DNA of 64,000 nt, taken from positions 14,463,078-14,527,077 of the forward strand of contig CM076649.1 in assembly GCA_038496675.1 (NCBI GenBank), given 5' to 3'. The notes beneath the pieces were generated by a model, which was not told the DNA's origin, searched no databases, and saw only the letters and a list, made by a program, of their open reading frames with translations. Positions 25,185 through 39,600 of this stretch are shown one piece after another. Source of the stretch: Rachycentron canadum (lineage: Eukaryota; Chordata; Actinopteri; Carangiformes; Rachycentridae). Every line of letters begins with the position of its first letter. The stretch's first letter is position 1. The translations under genes were made by a program, and so were the position numbers.

Positions 25185-25495
25185 AATGCTTCTTCAAATA
25201 GTTCATAGGGTGCACACTTCACTGATGCTTACTTAGTTAATTGTTACCTCTTGGTTCTTAATTGCTTAAAATTGACTTGTCTCATGAACATCACATCACA
25301 TACAAATTATATGAATTATTCATTATTAGAAATGTTTCAGAGTTGCCGTACATCAAAATTACAGTAAATGTTTCCTAGTTTTTCCTCAAATAGTGAAACA
25401 ATACTAATAAGCATACAACACTGCACTTTAAAATGTAAATAGTGCTATTTTCAATTATCGGTGTCAAATATTGCTTAATATTATATTCATAAGAG

Positions 25496-25576
25496 AATAA
25501 ATGATGTACATTCTATTTAATGTGTGTGTGTTTTTAGTTTTTTCATGTGCTCACAATGTAATATAGGATGAATAAA
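25496..25576 (+). terminator. zbtb49 poly(A) signals
   Basis: Two AATAAA hexamers, at 25496-25501 and 25571-25576, lie 312 and 387 bp after the stop codon. The 3' UTR is probably about 330-410 bp. Confidence 0.6.
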
Positions 25577-26169
25577 GTCAGATATTTTTAATTTTGGATT
25601 TGTTTATTTAGAGAAACAAAATCGGTGGGATTAATACAATAATAGGCAGCTTTATTCATATAAAATACATGGCTATTTCAAAGTTAAATGCATTTTATGT
25701 GTCACACAATGAAACTTTTTTGTTCTAAATTTGGAACTGCTGGTAATGTACCAGCAGGAGTGCAACAGAACATATATTCCATCTACATAAGGGGTTTACT
25801 GAGCAACTAAATTCTGTAGTTGTTAAATGTTGTGCTGTTAGAAAGACTACAGAGGGAGCCAGAATTCACATACTACTGTTCATTATGAAATGTGCAATAC
25901 ATTTTTGTCATAAAACCTCAGATAATGTGGCAGGTTTGGATCATAGGTATTCCATAAATTTGTTTATGGAGGGCACAAAAACTATTCATATCAAAAAATC
26001 AAAGCAACAAATACTGTACATACAGACAGGTTACAAATTAAAGGAAAATCATTCAAGCTCAATGCACTTCAACTTAAGAAAACAAATAAAAATAGACAAA
26101 ACGCAAGAAATTTTTAGTAATTTTCAATTAAGCAATTTCAATTTGAGAACGTGCTGCAAATGCTCTTAA

Positions 26170-26345
26170 CAAGACACCCAGCACACAGGTAATCTTTGGG
26201 GAACGTCTCTTAACGTTCCTGCAATGTTCACTAAATGTTATGTTCCCTAATGGTTCTATGAATATAAGGTTCTCTGAAGGTTCTACAGGCATAACCTTTC
26301 AGAAACCTTCCAAGAGGGTTTGCTCAAGGTAATTTTTTTAGAACC
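26170..26345. repeat. Degenerate dispersed repeat with GTTC/ACGTTCC modules
   Basis: Irregular repetition of AACGTTCC, AATGTTC, TGGTTCTA and AAGGTTCT modules over about 175 bp resembles a decayed DNA-transposon-derived repeat common in fish. The family cannot be named from the sequence alone. Confidence 0.4.
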
Positions 26346-28122
26346 TTAAGAGAATGCTGAGAGTATTTGCATCACAAGAGTTGGCAGATTGATGATATTT
26401 TGTCCATTTTCCAGTTGTTTTTTAAATAGCTGTGTGTTGAGCTCTCAGGGCCACCATAGAAAACCCACCATGATGGGTCCTAGTCAGGTGTTGGGCCACC
26501 AGGTGCTGCCAGAGCAGCTTCAATTCACTAACTCTACAAGTCTCTGAACTCTACTTAAGGATGAGCACCATTTTCCCTCACTGTGTGTTTTGATGATGGT
26601 GGTGGAGAGTGCTGTCTAACATATCAGTCTAAAATCTCCCATAGACAATTAGGTTGAGATTTTGTGACTGTTATATGAGTTACATCATTTTCAGTGACCC
26701 CGTGCAACATGTGTGGATACATCTGCATTTGCTATGTTTCTTCACTTATTTATTCTGTTTTTTCCTTTAATCTGCCCCCCTTTAGTTGCATGTTATGTAA
26801 CACCTGTCCCCTCTTACCAAGTGCTTCAAGGTATGAACCTTGCTCATTGGGTGGATTTGGTTTTTTATGGTGTAAGTGTGATTTGCATTCACCACACTTC
26901 CAGTAAACACTGTGCACCAGTAAGCATCGTGCAGCACCACTGCAGCATGCAAGACTTGTAAACAATGCATTCAGTGGAACACATTCACTACAAGATAGGC
27001 AGCCAATAATTGGCCGTCATTGTCACAACATACAAGCCCTGTTGCCCCATGCCTGCTGGATTAGTTGCCTAGCAACACATTGGTTAAGTCTGTGATCATG
27101 GCGTTCTTTCTCCTTCATTTCCTTTTGAATCAGTCCTTCAACTACTGATGGACAAGATGGGATTCTGGGCAGGAAAGTGTACCTGGCCCTGAGGCATCAC
27201 ACTCTGAGAAGAATTTAAAGGTATGTGTCATATATGCAGTATGTTGCAATATTCCCCCATCGTCTGCTCCCTTTATTCTATATTATCCACCACACCAGGA
27301 TTTTAAAATTCTTAAAGTAGTATTTTTTTTATTCACACAGTTTTGTTTTGCAGTTTTTGCACAGTGTGAAGAGGTAATTTGAGCCCTGTGAGCATGAACA
27401 CATTCTCATTCTATAACAGATGGCACCAGTGTGACAGTGTGAAGAAAACCCTCTGTCTATCACAACATGGTAGAAGAAATCTCCAGCACACCAATCATGG
27501 TTCCCAGTTTTCATCACACCATATTGTTAATGGGCAAGATACTTCTCTAATGTTCACTCACTACACTTCTATGAAGTTGGTGGGATGGGTTAAAAACAAG
27601 ACTTATCAGCATGTTATCATGCTCACAATAATGACAGAAGCATGCTAATGTTGAGTGTGGATAATGGAAAAAATAATGGTGAAAATTGTTGAGATGTCCT
27701 GATTATCAATCAGTTCAATCTATAGCCTTAATCTTAAAATCCATCATAATTACTGATATAAAAAGAGTTCTCACCAAGCCCAGGATCATCAGGAGTTCTT
27801 GAATGGTACAAGCCTTCCCGCCATGGGAGAAAAGGGCAGCGAAAATGATAATGGAAACCCTCACACCCTGGACACGACCTATTCTACCTCCTTAGAGAAC
27901 TGTAGGCCAGAGCAACAAACTATTTCTTTCCACGTCACATTCCTGAACAGTTACAGCAGCCATGAGAGGGTCAACTGAACTTCATGTGTAAAGAGTGTCC
28001 CATTAATGATATGTGAGAGCTCAACTGTAGTAACACAAGTAATCATCAACAATGAACACTTCAGTGTTTTTTCTTTATAGTTTGTTCTTTATTAGCTAAG
28101 ACATAGGCTACAGTTGTTAATG

Positions 28123-28228
28123 ACACTGATCAGCCATAACATTATGACCACTGACAGGTGAAGTGAATAGCATTGATTATCTCATTCCAACAGCACCTGG
28201 CAGTGGATGAGATATATTAGGCAGCAAA
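28123..28228 (+). repeat. Dispersed repeat fragment (GATCAGCCATAACATTATGA type)
   Basis: This block of about 105 bp begins CACTGATCAGCCATAACATT and ends ATATATTAGGCAGCA. I recognise it as a motif that recurs widely in teleost genomes as a truncated interspersed element. It has no coding capacity, and I leave its class open. Confidence 0.6.
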
Positions 28229-28406
28229 GAAATAATCAAGAATAATCAAGAATCTGTATAAACCACACTGTCGCATTTTACATATTCACAGACAAGAAAT
28301 GCTTCTTGTGTATCATTACACACTATCAACTAGACCAGTGTCATTATCTGTCACAAGGATAAGGGACTGTGAGGGTGAACTCTTTCTTCCCATGACCCTC
28401 TCTTCT

Positions 28407-28409
<3 letters not shown>

Positions 28410-28438
<29 letters not shown>
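28410..28438. repeat. (CT)n microsatellite
   Basis: About 14 CT units in the zbtb49-synpr gap. Confidence 0.95.
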
Positions 28439-28441
<3 letters not shown>

Positions 28442-30960
28442 TCCCTGTCACTTGCTTTCTCTCACTTTCCACCATCATGCTAAAATTAATCCTGATTATG
28501 TACGCTGTCTAACTGGTGCAGAATGAGACCAGGGCTAATGCCATTTTACCCAGAAACATTTCCAAAGCTCGTCTTTTGTTCCGGTATCTAATCGTGTTTA
28601 ATTGCTTTGAGTTGTCACAGGCATATAAGGATAGGTTTAATTAACAAATGAATGTGAAATATATGAATCCATCCAAATTCGGCCAACTGTGGCCTTTAAC
28701 TGCACAGGATGAGCAGAGCACAGTCAGGTTTCATAGTTGTTGCTGTTTCTCACCTTAATGTGCATCTTTGACTTTCTCATCATTTTTAAGATGCTTTTCA
28801 TTCTTTAAATGTTTTATTCTGATATAAAGAATCCCTCCTCTGTGCTCCTAACAGTACAAAAACTCAAATTTCTCTCTGAATATGATGGTATTTGTAAAGA
28901 TTCTACCTCTGGACGTGCTCTGGCAGCAGCTCCAGCTGAACAGTAATTGCTGTGGAGTTGTGGTGTGTTGCATTGTTGGATGAGATGGATAAGTGGCTGA
29001 CCTAGTCTCTGCGCTATAATTCCTCTGTGTCGCAATATGAAAGAGGCTTAGCCAGAGAGGAAGAATGGTGATTGTCCCTACTGTTGCTCTGCTGTCTCTC
29101 TTTGCTATATGCTTCTTGTTGCCTTTCTCTTCCTCTCAGACACTCTCAGATGGTACCTGCTTCTCCCCCATCTGTTTAGATTTTTCTCTCAGGGTGCCAC
29201 TCATGCAATCCATGACTACACAGCACATGCTATTAAGACACAGATCCATTCAATTCACACCATATTTGAGGGTTAATTTTGGCTCATCATCTGGCTGATT
29301 TAAGATACTGATTTGTGTGATGAGGCTTGGAGCTAAAAGGCATGTCCTGCAGAAATATTCAGGAATATGTACATTGAATTATATCCTGCATCTTTCTCCC
29401 CTTATTATCTACTGCTCTACTTCCTCTCATGTTCTGTCTGTCTTTTCTGCACACACACAAACACACACACACACTGGCCTTTAGCTACAGTACCCAGGTG
29501 TGTTCCTCTCTGGATCTGCACTAAACTTTCTTGAATTGCATTTTGACACCTGTCATTGTGTGTGACAGGTTATTCTCTGTTTCCCTTCCTCAAGCAGAGA
29601 AATTAGGTTGCTTTAGCACATACTCCTATAGTAATAGGCTTGGGACCGGGAGGAGGCCTGGTTTTACAGGAAAATACCAGTTGTGTTATGAAACTCTATT
29701 CCACATGTTCCATTTACACAATGTGGGAAAGTTGAGAAATGATTGACTGCGCCGTGGAGCCCCTCAGGTGCTTTGTGTCTATTTGTGGATTCTTACTTCC
29801 CAGCATGCATCAAGACACGGCTGCAGCTCCTCACCATGGGTGTATTAACACTGACACGAGCTTCAAATTGTCAAATAGTCACAGACAGGACACTGAGCCA
29901 GAGCCATAAGATAAGTATAGAGGAGAATTAGGACTTTAGATTGCTGTGTAGTGTGGTATAATGGAGTCAGGCTGCAGGGTCTGTGACTCTTCTCATACAT
30001 TGTTTTCGTAACGTAAATGCTGTATATTGTACCTCACCAGATTATTGTTATTCCTCCCCATTGTCTCATCTGCTCACTGCCAGTCAGCTCACCTTATGAT
30101 TAAGCAAAAATTTTGAATGACTTGAATCTTGAATTGTTTGACATTGCATTGTCCTGTAATTGGCACTTGTAGCCACAGTAGCTGCTGTTAAACAAAAGTG
30201 ACATAATATCACTTTAAAGCGCAGATTTCCAGATTTCCTGCTCATTGTTGCACATAGTTGTTTTTGTGCTACACTTGTCTCATATGTCCAGTACAATGAC
30301 TTTTTAGTCCATAAATTTTTAAGCCATTACTTTCTACTAAATATTTAGGGTATGTGGCCTTCGCTGACATGATCATGTTATATCAGTTTGGTGAAACACA
30401 GTATTTATCTTTATGGGAAAATTTTTTTTGTCCCTTTGATTAATTAATGCTACTATATAGACAATTTCTTTCCAACTGTCTACTGTCTGCATAATATATC
30501 CATGATTTCACACTGTGCAGTCAGGTCAGACGACAACCAGGCCTCTGTGAAATCCAGCCGAAGTATTTCGACTCATTATCTGAAGCAGATCCTGACTAAA
30601 AGGATGAAGTACACATGAGAGACGCCGTTTCTTTTGCTCAGATCCCTCTGATTTCCTATGGTGGAAATATTATCCAATCAGATTCAATGATTCTCTAATC
30701 GCATGGACAGAGCCCTTCAGGCAGAGAGAGGGCGAGAGGGAGAGAGGGAGAGAGAGAGAGAGTTTATATGAGAGGGAGAGGGGAAAAGAGACAGTGGAGG
30801 AAGAAAATGAAAGAATAAAAGTGAAGGAACGATTGGAGAGATGATGTAAAATTAGCCACGCTGTCAGAGCAGTTTGCACTTGGCTTTACATGAATTGTCA
30901 TCAGTGTAGCAAAGTCAGGGAAGCCCCCCTCGCTCTCTCTTGCCTGCAGGAAAACACAGA

Positions 30961-30963
<3 letters not shown>

Positions 30964-30995
<32 letters not shown>
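30964..30995. repeat. (CT)n microsatellite
   Basis: About 15 CT units. An oppositely biased GA-rich stretch lies 200 bp upstream (30725-30770), so the two could pair in single-stranded form. Confidence 0.95.
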
Positions 30996-30998
<3 letters not shown>

Positions 30999-32058
30999 GG
31001 GTAAACTCATTAGATGATAAACTGCCAGAGTTCCTACAGTGAATCTGGATAAAAGCAGCATTCAGACAGTCATGGATCATCACACAAAGTTACCTATGTT
31101 TGTGTGTGTGTGAGTATGTGTGTGTGCATGAGCGAAGCCCTGATTTGTGTGCATAAATGTTAGTCTCCACATTGCCACAGTGTGAGTCACGTTTCCAGTA
31201 CATACTATTTTAGTTTTTTTTTTTTGGTAGAACTGCTGCTGGGGAGCCTTTATTTCACACTTTAGTAGGAAACAAGTGGACCTGTCATTCGACTCAGCTG
31301 AATTCAGTTTGAAGGACCAGTTTGGCATTTTTGGAAATGTGCCCAATTACCATTCTTACTAAGACATAGATATAACATAGAAACCACTCTTGTGTCTTTG
31401 CATCACGTGCACAGCTAGAACAAGGATTTTCTCATCTCACTCTCGATAGGAAAGTAAACTTAGCAAAATGCCAAACCTTCACATTAAAGGCAAAATGACC
31501 TTGAGTTTGTTTTCTCACCATAAACAGGACAATTTTTGCATGGATTTTTATTTTTCCCATTTTGATCAATCAAGTTTAATTAAGTTCAATCAGGCTGATT
31601 TTGTGCTATTTTAAAACATACAGCAACAACAAAAACATACAATAAGAATAATATTTGGATTCCTTCCACTGAAGCAGTTAAATTTACTCAAAATGATCCG
31701 AATGCATATTTTTCTTGAACTTCTCTTGACTTCAGCACATGTGGATTTCAGATGTCAAACTGCAAATACACATTTTTTTTTAAAACGATGCCGTGTAGAT
31801 GAAATAACAAATGTGGTCCCTTCAATTGTAAAGCAAGCAAACAAAGGCGTCACTGCTCTTTACTGAAGCCAAACCCCGCCTTTTTGGGAAACTCTAACTC
31901 AAACCGGGGATGTTCGGCTTTTTCCGGTCGGACTCGGACTCGGAGCCGAGAGCCCCCTGATTGTTAAGCGCCACAAACATCCGTCGGGTCTTGGCTTGTG
32001 GTTTCAGATTGTTTACATCCAGTGGAACAAGTGCAAAAGAAAGTCGCCTCCAGCTGAA

Positions 32059-32893
32059 ATGGACACCGCCAACCAGGTGCGTCACTCCAGGAAAAGAAAG
32101 ATGATTCTGAGATGTTAGTGATTAAATGTGTCGTTAACTGGTGTCAGAAATGAAGATGCCTTGTGTTTTTTGCAGCTCGCTTCTGCGGGGACATTTCAGG
32201 TGCTAAAATTACCTCTGGGATTTATCCGTGTTTTGGAGTGGGTGAGTTGTAACTTTACCATCATCTTGCAGTGTAAATAGGCTAAATCATTGAATTATAT
32301 AAGAGCATATAGCGTGTGTGTGGGTGTGTGTGTGTGTGTGTGTGTGTGTGGTTATAGTATTCCTTCACAGAGTTATCATCGGTTTTTGTTTTCGATCAAT
32401 TCCTGCATCTGGTGAAACTCCATCACATCTGTCTGGTTTTGCGCGTTAATGGAAGTGTTTGTGTTTGGCTACTCACTCTACCCACAGTCAGCTTGACTGC
32501 GATCCCGTCCACTGTGACTAAGTGGCTCAAGTTTATGGAGGGATTTGCTCCGTGGGAACCAGGTGATAATGAAAACAGCTATGATGCTTTTCAATGACGC
32601 GTATTTTGGATGCGCTGTGCCAAACCTGTGCGTTTTGCGTGAGTCCACAAAAATACCCCATGGTACCGCAAGTGAAGTGATACAGCGGGAGCCAACAATG
32701 AGGACGGGGTGTCCTAGCTCTGACTGAATCAAAGCTTCACGACCTCTCTCTGTCTGGGTGCCGTTTGGAGACTCTCGTGTTTATTGTACAGCGCAGAGAA
32801 GCCTCGAGGCAAAAAAGAGATAAGTGATTTTCTTTGATGTGAGTTTAGAGAAATTACTGTAGCCATGAGGGTATTCAGCTTGTGTGCAGATAT

Positions 32894-32937
<44 letters not shown>

Positions 32938-34790
32938 CTTGTCTCTCCCACTTTTATAAATGACATCAAATGCGCAGAGGATCCTGAAGCAGCAGTCTCT
33001 GCTCCACAACAAAATCTAATAAAAATATTTTTTCACATGCAAATGGAGCAAACCTCACTTAAACTAACTTTCATCAGACATGCAAGGAGTCAGCTGAAAT
33101 AGGGCAGATGTCTGTCAGTGAGGTGAGCTCCCAAGTGCATCTGTTTTGGCTGTTTGTGTGTGTGTGTGTGTGACCAGATTCACTGTGAAGAACAAGCAGA
33201 TGATCCAAAGCACCATCTGTATGATGAAGATAACACTGTCACAGCTCCCACTGTGTGTCTTCATGTGTGTGTGATGGTGGAGGGCAGCATGTGTGATTGT
33301 GTGAGCATGGCTGCACTCTGTCCTGTGACATCCAGTGACATATTGATCCATCAATCCCCTCACGCTCACGAATACGTAATCATACATGATCTTACTCAAG
33401 CTACAATTAATTTCACAGACACACACACACACAAACAAACAGGCAAACTCATGAGAGCAGGTTACCTCCACAGCCTAATGGCACTGTTGTATATGTGACC
33501 TTTTCCCTGTCGTGTCTTTAAGATGCACCCGTATCTTAAGAGAGGGAAACATTTCCAATGCCTCTGCTGCTCAGGGCTCATAAAAATGCAAACAATTCAC
33601 ATTGTGACCCAGCTATTCAGATGTATTCTGCAGCACCTACAGTGATGTAGTTGTGGTCAGGTTGTTCCTCTCTAATACCAAAGAGACAAATAATCTATCT
33701 AGATTAGTAGTAATGATACTATTTGCCCTCATTTGGCACCACATTAGTCCCAATTCAAGCTCTGACTCTTGGGGAAACCTCAGGAGACCCTGACAGGTGG
33801 AGATGTAGCATCTCATGTAAGATTTCAAAGTCCCCTGAAGCATTTCATCATCAAGTTCAGAGCCAGGAGTCTCCTCCTAGTCATGGAGCTACTTTACATA
33901 CAAATCAAGAGAAATTCTAAAATAAAAGAAATAGGGATCAGTCCTAGTGCAATGGCTCACACTGTGAATATTTTTTTTTTTTAAAGAAATTGATTAATTT
34001 AACTATAATTATATGATAAAAAGAAGATAAAACTAAATTAGCCAAATAGCCCAAAAGTTTTCAACTGAGCTGCCAGAATAATGTGGAGAGCAAGGAGCCT
34101 GCAGGGACAATCTCCCACTGTCCCCATCAAGCGACACTCAGCTGGGACATGAAGCCTCTCAAACAGCAGCATCAGACACTGGAGGATACAGAAATAATCA
34201 CATGTAGCTGCCATTGAAACCACCTTCGTCTTCTAGCTGACCAGCACTTTTTCCTACACAGCTATGGTCATGAAGAGAGATTTACATCTACGCGTGTTGT
34301 CATACGTGCATATTCAGTATGTGTGTAATTATGTAATTCAGTTCTGTAGCGAGTTAAAACCTTGACCACAGGGATCATACAGCCTTGTAATATATATGTA
34401 TAAACCCTATACATTGAAATATGGCCCCTGTTTATTTTTAGACCATCATTCACACAGTCTGCAAATACATGCACTCGACCTAAGAAATGACAGTCACTTG
34501 TAAAGAGCCTGTGCAACCATGAAAACAGTGTATTCTGGGTCTATAATAATATCTCAAGGCCTGCCCCGCAGTGAATTTCTTTGCACATTACAACATCAGC
34601 AAAAACACGTCTGTCAGTTTGCTGTGTTTTACGTGCCTCTGGGCTTTAAAGGCTTTTGTTCAGGCAGCAATTGACATTTACTTTGCTAATGGTTATGAAC
34701 CCTTGACTGTATGGCTGATTGGTCATGTGGACAAACAGAAGGTTGTTTAAAGGTTGTTTTAACTTTGGCCAAGATGTTGCCGTAGACTAG

Positions 34791-34840
<50 letters not shown>

Positions 34841-36569
34841 ATGCATGCATGCAATCAGCTCTTGGCCTGTTTGGCACACTGTCAGTGGCTGGCATATTCT
34901 GCTCCAAACAGCTGTAAGGTCCCCTTCTCTCCACCATCGACCAGCTCATGCAGAAGCTGTCCTTTGAGATATGCCTGAACTCTTCACTGTATGTGTGTGC
35001 ACGTTTGTGTATGTGTGTGTTTGTGTGTCTCTTCATGTATGTGTGTGCATTTGAGAGAGAGATGGAAGGAGAAAGAGAGCAAAATTGTACAGTTGATTGA
35101 GCACATGATGCAAATAATATACATGCATTTGTTATGCGCTGAAGCATAGTTCATGGTTGTTGTATCATCTCACACGCTGCAGATTTACAAGTACTGTATA
35201 AACTCAGCGGCTTCCTGTGCTGTAGAAGGGCTGATGAGTCACAATGAATTAGTCCAATCATGAGTCTAATTTATGAGTGAGGGTCCTTCTCTCATCCAAA
35301 ACCCAGGACAGACCCTCTGTCCTATGATGTCATCCTCAGTATCTTACTGTACACCAGTTTAGTTTGCCTTGGGGTATGTTTGTGTGTGTGTCAGACAGAC
35401 CTGCGCCACAATGGAAGATTTGTGTTGTTTTCAGTTATAGCTGTGACCTGACCAGAGGATGTACTCAAACATTAGATAAATAGATGTGAAATCTGAAGAA
35501 CATCCAGGCTTAATTCTGACCCCTGAGTTATTGCTGCTGTGCCTGTTGAGGTTTTCATTCTCACTCAGCTGTTTACAGTGACATCACCACCTGATGCTAA
35601 CATTTCTTAGCATCAGAGCTTAACAACAGTTTTTTCTTAGCCATGATGGTTGCTTTATCTGGTTAAAATAGCTGAAATCACTGTCAGTTGGTATTTTCAT
35701 GCAGATTGAATCAATATTTTAGTTCATAGCTCTGAATCATTGAATCAGGTTTGTGGAATGATCAGGTATAAAAGTCCCTATGTTATAGGTGTTTCATATC
35801 CTCTGATCATGTCATTTTCAGGTGGTAAAAATTAATTTGGCTATCTTCATTAATGTTCATGTTGATTAATCAAGTAGCTACCACTAAAAACTGTTGTGTC
35901 TTGTCTCAGGGAACAGCTGCTCACAGATCTACAATTTATAAATTTTGTGGTGAATGAATCTTAAAAATAATAGTTTAATTTATATCAGATAAACAATCTC
36001 TTTACAATGCTTTACATACTTGTTTTACAGAGACTGCATTCATGTATGTTTCCCAGTATTTTTTTTCTTTAAATAAAAACTCAACATTAATAAGAAAGGT
36101 CAAACTGGTAAACAAAAAAATGCACATGTTGTTTGCATGTTATTTCACTGCTGTACATGTGTCAGATTCCTCTAGAATCAAAGCTGTCATGCAGAAATGT
36201 AAAATGTTTCTCTGATTATTGCAAACATCTTTTGTATCACAAAGCAAATAGGGATTTGGAAGTTAACCCTGCTCTCCCAATGAATACTACTGCACAACTG
36301 AGTGAGAGAGGCCAGAATTACTCTTTGCTAATGCAACTCAACTAAGCTTCAAATGAGTAAAACATTGTTGAATGCTGTGGGATTGGCAAAATTAGATATC
36401 GTCTTTAGAAAAGCTCTCTCTCTCTCTCTCTCTCTCTTGCTTCATGATTTTATATGTCACACTTTATTTCTTCATAATGGTAGATTTTGACAGATTTTTG
36501 CACAGTATTCAGAATGAATATTTGTGCAGGGAAATAAGCACACAGATCCCTCACCCCACCCCCCACTCT

Positions 36570-36618
<49 letters not shown>

Positions 36619-39600
36619 AAAGGCAAAAAAAGGAGAGGAGAGCAATCAGCGACAGCTGCTGACAGATATCACGAGAGACTTGACACATCAAAGATCTGTT
36701 TTTCAACACTGAAATCGCACATTTCCTTTTGACAAGGGGGCTTGAGGCTTGGGGGGGTTACACCTGTTAAATGCTTCAAATGACGGTGTCAAGCTTGGAC
36801 TAACCGCTTTAACAAACATCTCATCTTGTATCATGACGTCCACTTGGGACAGGCAGGCTAAGTAGAGCACAAATTAATTTCATGTTTACACTAAATCAGT
36901 ATTTTAAGGTATTTCACCTCAATGTCAGATATTGTTCAAAAAAAGTGTAACTTTACTCTGCAGCTCTGCAGCTGGTGACATCTGTCACCGCTGATGTCTG
37001 TCAGTCAATATAATCTACAAAGTCTGATATTGTCTTTCATCTGGTATCATTAAAAGTTGTTGATGTCTGATCTTTGTGCTCTTCTGTCAACTCTACAAAA
37101 CCTCTGCAAAAAATTCCACTCACTGAATATAGAACTGGATGCTTTTGTTGGAAAGCGTATGTTGAATGCAATATATGCAAAACAGGAAACAATAAGCTGT
37201 TATGGGCCTTTATACTTCATCCAAACTGCTTGTTGAGTGGTTGGATAGCATCTCAACACTCCTTCCCCTCCCACACTTACACAAACACACACATCTTTCC
37301 AACATCGGCTTAAAGGTGTCTGTGTCTTTCTTACACAGTATCTAAATTTTACAATTTTACATTACATACAATTTTTGATTATAGGTGAGTGTAGTTGTAT
37401 GTTTCTTGTGTACAACTGAGTGCGACACGATGAATGAAATTGAAGAGTCTGTTTTGTCGAGAATCACAGCTTGGCCTTAGCTTTATAGAATAGAGTTCAC
37501 TTATTTCAGTTTTTCAATAATAATAATAATAATAATGCATTTTTTACATAAAAATCTGTTCCTCCTGTCTAGACATATATCCTGTAGTGGTGTGATCTTA
37601 AAATAAGTTTGTTGGGTTTTATGGGTTGTGGTAGCTGGTGAGCTCCTGGATGTGATCTGGCCTTACCTGACCCATCCGGTCAGAGCTGGACCCCTGTCTT
37701 CCTCTCCGCCCTGAGATGTTGGTCCACCATCTGTGATTCATACAGAGAAAGGTTAGTCTGTCTTCTTCTGTAGGACATCAATGAAGACATCCCACACACG
37801 TAGTACACAAAAGAGCACAGGTGTTGAGACAATATGTACAAGAGCATATAGAAATGGAAATGTCACAAAGACACAGTGTATTTATGTCATTACACACAAA
37901 GAGTATTATAATTAAACCAGAAGTGGGAACCTAGTGTTGCAAAACATCACGACTCAACAGAAGAGACAGATGAAAAATGAGAGCTAAATGAGAGATTGCA
38001 TTGAGTGCATTGAGGCTAGCAGAGCAGAGGACAGCCTGGATGTGATGTCTGAATTTGCTCTCTAACACCAAAGTATTATCACTCGTCACTCATCATTCAC
38101 ACCAATCGCCCCCAAAATTAAAACCTGGTGCTTCCACCTTCCATCTAACATGAATTTGATTTTTGAGAAGAAATTGCATATTTGCATAAGTAAATTCTCC
38201 ACCATACAGAAACACACATAAGTGCACACACAATGGGTTTGTTTTACATTTCCTTGTGGTGCCCCCAGCTTTATGACTGCACAGACTGTTGCTGCCAGGC
38301 ACAGGGGCCAGGTCCGACACAGGTCACCTGACTAAGTAGCCATGGAAACCCTGTGGGGAGACAAGCAGCAGCAAGAAGGGACACTGTTATAAAAATAAAT
38401 GGAGATTTTCTGCTTGCTTGTGGTCAGTGAAGCTTACAGAGAGGAAGCGCAGAGAGACAGAGTGAAATATGGATGTGGGCTGTGCAGGGCACAAAGCGCT
38501 CGTCGTGCAGGGAGGGATTAGCCGCTGCTAAATGAGCTACTGGTTTTGTTGTGTGGTGCTTCCACCGAGGCAAAGATCAGACAGCTTTCACATAGAGCCT
38601 TGTGGATGTCACCTCTTTGTGTAACTTGTTCTGTAGTCACTGAAGTAATTGGGTTTTTACTGACTAATGCATCCAAGCCAAGATCGTAGTAGTAGGAAAA
38701 GTGAGTGAAAGTAAGACTGTACTGTAATTGACAAGGAGTGCATGTGCATTTATTCGATATAATTAAAAAGTAAGCTATTGCCACTGTTTAAGTTGCAATA
38801 TATAACTTCCCCACATTTGAATGTCTAAAGGTGACTAAACCTATGTTATATATATTCTGAGTTTTGTTCTCACATTTTTCCCAAAAGTTTTCATGGTAAT
38901 GATCTGACCTGTCATGTATATGTCATGTAAGAAAGTAATAGACTTTTTTAACACAATTTATGACAAATCACAAAAACTACATATTGCATTATATACTACA
39001 CACATTTTTTTCCATTCTCAACACCAGTCTTTTAGTTCAGGTGTAATCCCATATCACTAGTATGTCAGTTCAGATGTTCATCTGACTGCTTACACCACTC
39101 ATCTTTTATTTCTGATGTGTGCAGTTGTTGTTTTGTTTAGTGTGTGTAACTAGCTGGCATGAAATTGTTCATGTTTGTATACTGGCAGACCACAGTAGTG
39201 AAAGCAAGGGTGTATGTGTGGGCGTGTATAATGTATGAAAACACAGCTAATACACTTAACAAATACAAATAAATTGGAGATGTACTGTTTAGCTTTACAT
39301 TCAGGTTCCACAGTAGGGGCATTTGTTTAATCTATCATTTCCTTAGGCCATCAGACCAATATTTTTTAAATGAGTCTCATAACTATGGCCATTCTGACTC
39401 CTGGTCATGCTAACTTTGCGCTTGCAAACCCTAAATAGAGATTCAGATAATGTGTAGTTAGCGACACAAGCTGGGGAGCTCATTTCCATTTTTACCTTTG
39501 TCCTGACACAGTGTTTTGGCCACTTGGGGGAAGCGCAAACTACTTGTGAATACACTAACACTAATTCATCATCATGTTTTATATTGACATGACATACTTA

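Larger units (their letters stand above)
25600..32058. other. Intergenic zbtb49-synpr, no genes recognised
   Basis: There are no exons of any recognised family here. In human, ZBTB49 is followed by NSG1 and STX18; I see no trace of either, so this is where the two linkage blocks meet. Contents are dispersed-repeat fragments (26170-26345, 28123-28228), CT tracts (28410, 30964), a GA-rich tract (30725-30770) and, at the right end, the synpr promoter/5' UTR with a GC-rich patch at 31920-31960. Confidence 0.55.

Noticed and set aside
29065..29298. A 77-codon plus-strand frame with a hydrophobic, signal-peptide-like start
   Set aside because: It is isolated, low complexity and without splice context or recognised domain. 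Hydrophobic starts are frequent by chance in T-rich DNA.
34686..35147. A 153-codon minus-strand open frame
   Set aside because: Its length comes from a long GT/CA microsatellite that has no stops when read as His-Thr or Cys-Val repeats. It has no family resemblance and lies inside the synpr intron.
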